Below, in pieces: positions 4,787 through 7,856 of a DNA stretch of 7,856 nt. The notes under the pieces are model-generated. The model was not told the origin of the DNA, made no database searches, and saw only the letters and a program-made list of their open reading frames with translations. A program made the position numbers and the translations under genes. Origin of the DNA: Planctomycetaceae bacterium (lineage in GTDB: Bacteria > Planctomycetota > Planctomycetia > Pirellulales > Pirellulaceae); the NCBI GenBank assembly GCA_012965455.1, contig DTSG01000322.1:1-7856 (forward strand), in the 5' to 3' direction. Numbering within the stretch: position 1 is the first letter of the stretch; each line of letters begins with the position of its first letter.

Positions 4787-6694
4787 CTATTTCCCAGCGC
4801 CCTGTGCCTCCAATAGCAGCGGGCCATCTTCCGTTGTCGCAGCGGGTAAAAACCACGTCATTTCTTCCTGAATCAACGTCGTTGCCGGATCTTGACCAAC
4901 TAGTTTGACGCGGATTTTATGTCGCCCTTCTTTGTCAGCGCGAGCATACACTTTGAGCGTAACTTTCTCGCCCGGTGCAATGCTAGCTATTGAATCAAAG
5001 ATAACTTGACCAGGAATCAATTCAGCCGTCTGGCCCGTTGTTTTAACTGGCTCCACGCCGTACCCAAATTGAGCGATCACATCTATTCCATGAGCCACTC
5101 GCGTGCCACGATTAATGACCTGGATCTCATACGTAGCCTCTTCGTCCATCCTCACTGGACCAGCCGGATCACTGACAATTAGTTTTAAGTCGGCAACGCC
5201 ACGAACACGAGTCACGACGACTGCAGAGCGAGTCTCAGCAGCTACCGCCTCCACTCGCATCGATAATTTATTTTCCCCTTCACTGAGCAGAATACATTCA
5301 AATTCGAATGTTCGAGTCGCACCGGGTTCGACAACGCCAATTTCCCAAGACATGTTACGCTTAACGGTTTCTGTCGGTTTTCCGCTTTGCAGATACCGAG
5401 CACCCATTGGCAATACGGCGTTCACTGTCACGTCGCGAGCGACGGTGTCCCCATTGTTGCTGACTTGAATTTGATACTTAACAGGTGCTCCAGCAAAATT
5501 ATTCTTGGGTCCCTTAACTTCTAATACTAATTCGGGTCGAAGAATGACGATCGACAATTCTTTTTGCACAGCTTCACAACCTACGGTTGAAACGGCAGCT
5601 TGAATCTTCATCGCGCCGGCCTGTTCCGCAGTCAACTCCAATTCGATCAACTTGCTACCTCCGGCGGCAATCTCACCAATGGACTGGCCATCTTCGACTC
5701 CCGGAGAAATACGCAAGGTAACATCGCTAGCATCACCATTGCCAGTGTTAGTTACGCGTACTGTAAATATCTTTGTTTCACCATATGTCATTTCTTGCGG
5801 ACCGGCCAACGACAATTGTAACTCTGGTTGAATAACTTGGACTTGTGTTGCTAGGCCCAACGGTTGAACTGTCCAACGCGTAGAGAGTTGGAAAGCGCGA
5901 TTTTCCTGTGGCACCAGCTGCATCTTCCAAATGGCTCGCGCACCCGAGGCAAGTCGACCAACCTGCCACTGTAATTCACCATCGACGGACGCCGCACTTC
6001 CATGCGTTGTTTCATTCGCAGCCAATTTCACCCAATCTGGTAAAGCGGTCACGACAAACACGTCCTCGACCAATTGATCTCCTTGGTTGATGGCGACAAT
6101 TTCGAACATGCTAGGCATCCCAACACGAATTGTTTGCGGTATGCGAGTCATTATCTGAATTTTCGGAATGTAGCCCAATTGAGTTACACCTGCCGGTGTC
6201 GATGTACGTGCAATATTGGTTCCGCTCGCAATAGTCGCAGGCACTGCAGAAGGTTGAGCGTCTTGTTCGGCATATACTTCAAATTCAATATTTTGCACAG
6301 CCGGCACAATTGGCGCTGCTATCGCGGAAGTAGCTGCCGGATCAAACGCTGATGGTGCCTCTAAATCAGCTACCAACGGGAACTCGTCCTGAGCAACAAT
6401 GACTGGAGGTACATCAACTACGGATTGCTCGGTCGCGGGCACAACTAAAACCGATGTTGTATCAGTGGGTGTCGCTACCTCGGCGGTGGCCGATTCTAGC
6501 ACACCACTTCCGACAGGTACCGATAGAACAAAATCGTTGAATGGGGAAGTCTCTAACTGATCAGCAGCCTGTACCACTGGTTGCGTGACACCTTCCGCTA
6601 CAGAATTGCCACCAGTATCTTGTGCATTACTCAATGCTACAAACAGACTAGCAACAAGTATCATCGCGCCAATAATTGTTAGATTACGTCTCAT
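4787..6694 (-). CDS. Exported protein with four DUF11/CARDB-like Ig-fold repeats
   Basis: A 635-residue protein. It starts MRRNLTIIGAMILVASLFVALSNAQ, an evident signal peptide with likely cleavage after residue 24 (SNA|QD), so it is exported. Residues 25-175 form a low-complexity Ala/Val/Pro/Thr-rich linker without a fold I can name. Then come four Ig-like units of about 100-120 residues (about 176-290, 290-387, 388-500 and 501-617). Each has the DUF11/CARDB signature of a 'G....Y.I.V.N.G...A.DV.V...LP' kind: 'MPSMFEIVAINQGDQLVEDV', 'GETKIFTVRVTNTGNGDASDV', 'APVKYQIQVSNNGDTVARDV', 'EEATYEIQVINRGTRVAHGI'. No catalytic motif, C-terminal anchor or sorting signal is seen. Such proteins in planctomycetes are taken as cell-surface or envelope structural proteins; this role is inferred. 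AGGT lies 8 bases before the ATG. It is convergent with the RNase D gene and divergent from bioB. Confidence 0.88.
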   Translation of the reverse strand: MRRNLTIIGAMILVASLFVALSNAQDTGGNSVAEGVTQPVVQAADQLETSPFNDFVLSVPVGSGVLESATAEVATPTDTTSVLVVPATEQSVVDVPPVIVAQDEFPLVADLEAPSAFDPAATSAIAAPIVPAVQNIEFEVYAEQDAQPSAVPATIASGTNIARTSTPAGVTQLGYIPKIQIMTRIPQTIRVGMPSMFEIVAINQGDQLVEDVFVVTALPDWVKLAANETTHGSAASVDGELQWQVGRLASGARAIWKMQLVPQENRAFQLSTRWTVQPLGLATQVQVIQPELQLSLAGPQEMTYGETKIFTVRVTNTGNGDASDVTLRISPGVEDGQSIGEIAAGGSKLIELELTAEQAGAMKIQAAVSTVGCEAVQKELSIVILRPELVLEVKGPKNNFAGAPVKYQIQVSNNGDTVARDVTVNAVLPMGARYLQSGKPTETVKRNMSWEIGVVEPGATRTFEFECILLSEGENKLSMRVEAVAAETRSAVVVTRVRGVADLKLIVSDPAGPVRMDEEATYEIQVINRGTRVAHGIDVIAQFGYGVEPVKTTGQTAELIPGQVIFDSIASIAPGEKVTLKVYARADKEGRHKIRVKLVGQDPATTLIQEEMTWFLPAATTEDGPLLLEAQGAGK

Positions 6695-6740
6695 AATTAG
6701 AAACCTGCATTTCGATTGTGGGGTTGTTCGGCTCTCCTGT

Positions 6741-6757
6741 GCGGAAAGATATTCCGC
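6741..6757 (-). promoter_or_regulatory. Hairpin in the leader of the DUF11-type gene
   Basis: GCGGAA (6741-6746) and TTCCGC (6752-6757) form a perfect 6-bp stem with a five-base loop (TATCT on the minus strand), about 47-63 bases before the start codon at 6694. If transcription starts further out, it lies in the 5' leader and could affect translation or mRNA stability. If not, it could be an operator. No T-tract follows, so a terminator is unlikely. Confidence 0.35.
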
Positions 6758-6915
6758 TGAGAATCGGAAACCAAATCGACAGTTACCACGCTAAGCTTTA
6801 GTCTAAATCCATTTTTTCATTTTCCCAGCGCGGCGTAGTCTGCGCTCAGCAACTGCTACAACGAAACTTGAAAACCGCACATGGGATTCGTACCACGCGG
6901 ATAATTACAATGAGC

Positions 6916-6944
6916 TTGACCATATTTCACAATCGTGGTTGAAT
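6916..6944 (+). promoter_or_regulatory. Candidate sigma70-type promoter for bioB
   Basis: TTGACC (6916-6921, 5 of 6 to the -35 consensus), a 17-base spacer and TTGAAT (6939-6944, 4 of 6 to the -10 consensus) point toward bioB and would give a leader of roughly 110 bases. The inverted repeat ACCACG/CGTGGT spans the -35 and overlaps the edge of the -10. This comes from consensus matching only. Confidence 0.3.
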
Positions 6945-7061
6945 CTGCGCGAAACCATGAGAACTGTCAGTCGCTCAGGGCTTGCGAATGCTGCCTTAAA
7001 CCGTCATCATTTGTAAAACAATTTCAACACGCAAATTTTATCTCAACACCTAAACAATCCC

Positions 7062-7856
7062 ATGGCTTCCACAACACACGAAACGCATCTGACCCCCACG
7101 ATTACCTCTGCGGACTGGCACGTATTGGCACAACAAGTTCTAGCTGGTACACCGCTGGACCAACAACAAGCCATGCAGATTTTGACATGTCCTGACGATG
7201 AACTACTCGATTTAATGTCCGCCGCTTTTCGTATTCGCAAACAACATTTTGGTAAAACCGTTCAACTCTACTTCTTGATGAATGCCAAAAGCGGTCTCTG
7301 CCCCGAAGATTGCTCGTACTGTTCCCAATCCAAAGATTCCACGGCGGAAATTCCTAAGTACAACATCCTTAGTCGAGATAAATTGCTTGACGGAGCGAAA
7401 ATTGCTGCGGAACGAAATGCGAAAACATACTGCATCGTCATTTCAGCTCGAGCACCCAGTGAGCGAGAACTGACCGCTGTTGAAACCATCGTGCCGCATA
7501 TCAAGGAACAGTACGACCTGAAAATCTGTGCCTGCCTAGGCTTACTCAGCGATGACCAAGCTCAACGCCTATCTGATGCTGGCGTAGATCGAGTGAATCA
7601 CAACTTGAACACCAGTGAATCCAACTACAAAAATATCTGCACGACACATAGCTACCAAGATCGAATAGACACGTTGCACGCCGTGCGCCGCGCCGGAATG
7701 GAAATTTGCAGTGGCGGCATCATTGGCATGGGTGAGCAAAATCAAGATGTCATCGACATGGCCTTTGCACTGCGTGACCTCGAAGCGGACTCCATTCCAT
7801 TAAATTTCCTGAATTCCATCGAAGGGACCCAACTACAAAACATTAACACACTCACA
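7062..7856 (+). CDS. bioB: Biotin synthase (BioB), truncated by the window end
   Basis: The frame opens at ATG 7062 (MASTTHETHL...) and stays open for 265 codons to the last base, so the C-terminus is missing. BioB is a radical-SAM enzyme that inserts sulphur into dethiobiotin, the last step of biotin synthesis, in the cytoplasm. 'NAKSGLCPEDCSYCSQS' carries the SAM-cluster cysteines C80, C84 and C87. The [2Fe-2S] ligands fit C124 ('TYCIV'), C156 ('KICACLG') and C216 ('EICSGGIIGMGE'); the fourth ligand, an Arg near the C-terminus, lies outside the window. 'VDRVNHNLNTSE', 'TTHSYQDRIDTL' and 'PLNFLNSIEGT' are further family blocks. 'CIVISARAPSEREL' follows the Bacillus-type spacing rather than the E. 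coli one. The start is not marked by a Shine-Dalgarno sequence. No other biotin gene is visible in the window. Confidence 0.95.
   Translation, partial: MASTTHETHLTPTITSADWHVLAQQVLAGTPLDQQQAMQILTCPDDELLDLMSAAFRIRKQHFGKTVQLYFLMNAKSGLCPEDCSYCSQSKDSTAEIPKYNILSRDKLLDGAKIAAERNAKTYCIVISARAPSERELTAVETIVPHIKEQYDLKICACLGLLSDDQAQRLSDAGVDRVNHNLNTSESNYKNICTTHSYQDRIDTLHAVRRAGMEICSGGIIGMGEQNQDVIDMAFALRDLEADSIPLNFLNSIEGTQLQNINTLT

Larger units (their letters stand above)
6695..7061. other. 367-base divergent intergenic region
   Basis: It lies between the minus-strand DUF11-type gene and bioB, so it should carry promoters for both. It holds the 6741-6757 hairpin, a plausible sigma70-type promoter toward bioB (6916-6944) and an inverted repeat ACCACG (6892-6897) / CGTGGT (6934-6939) bracketing that promoter's -35. 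I see no RNA gene or credible small coding frame; the open frame from 6935 into bioB is a shadow. Confidence 0.55.

Noticed and set aside
5103..5468. 121-residue plus-strand open frame inside the DUF11-type gene
   Set aside because: Antisense shadow of a gene with clear repeats; Ser/Thr/Arg-rich with no recognisable pattern.
7011..7021. TTGTAAAACAA upstream of bioB as a BirA operator
   Set aside because: Only one half resembles the TTGTAAAC half-site; no matching GTTTACAA lies at the usual spacing.
6935..7195. 86-residue frame running into bioB
   Set aside because: It overlaps the certain bioB start in another frame, and its composition is not protein-like.

Overview
The window looks like part of the chromosome of a planctomycete (Planctomycetota, most like the Pirellulales type). 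This rests on recalled family resemblance, not on a database search. The pointers are a 69-residue small protein of a kind I associate with planctomycetes, a bacterial MfnB homologue (an enzyme of the methanofuran/tetrahydromethanopterin world, which planctomycetes share with archaea and methylotrophs), a membrane protein with a 'VVRLAERA...LGSW' block that I recall from planctomycetes, and a secreted protein with repeated DUF11/CARDB-like domains. Base composition is moderate, and start codons are mixed: ATG, two GTG and one TTG.

Layout. 1-84 is the C-terminal end of an upstream plus-strand gene. It overlaps by four bases (ATGA) with 81-1205, an exported protein built of STN/secretin-N-like modules without a secretin channel. 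A hairpin at 1307-1330 separates it from a convergent minus-strand small gene, 1353-1562. From 1563 to 2041 lies a 479-base gap with an AT-rich middle part. It holds repeated GWCAACAATT motifs, a 12-base palindrome and an unexplained 91-codon open frame without a normal start.

2042-4646 is a tight three-gene plus-strand operon: a two-TM membrane protein, mfnB (which I start at GTG 2733, overlapping the previous gene by 8 bases) and an RNase D homologue (TTG start, 3 bases after mfnB). It ends in a convergent gap with a weak hairpin. On the minus strand, 4787-6694 encodes the exported DUF11-type protein, with a hairpin in its leader. A divergent 367-base region follows, then bioB (biotin synthase) from 7062 on the plus strand, which runs off the end of the window.

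How the genes work together. The genes are mostly unrelated housekeeping and envelope functions: a furan-phosphate synthase for a C1 cofactor, a 3'-5' exoribonuclease and biotin synthase, beside envelope proteins of unknown role. I see no CRISPR array, tRNA, rRNA, intact mobile element or defence cassette. I do not find a convincing undescribed multi-gene system. The best leads are the RNase D homologue with Glu in place of the Exo II Asp, the channel-less STN protein, mfnB's coupling to a membrane protein, and the unexplained 1563-2041 interval.
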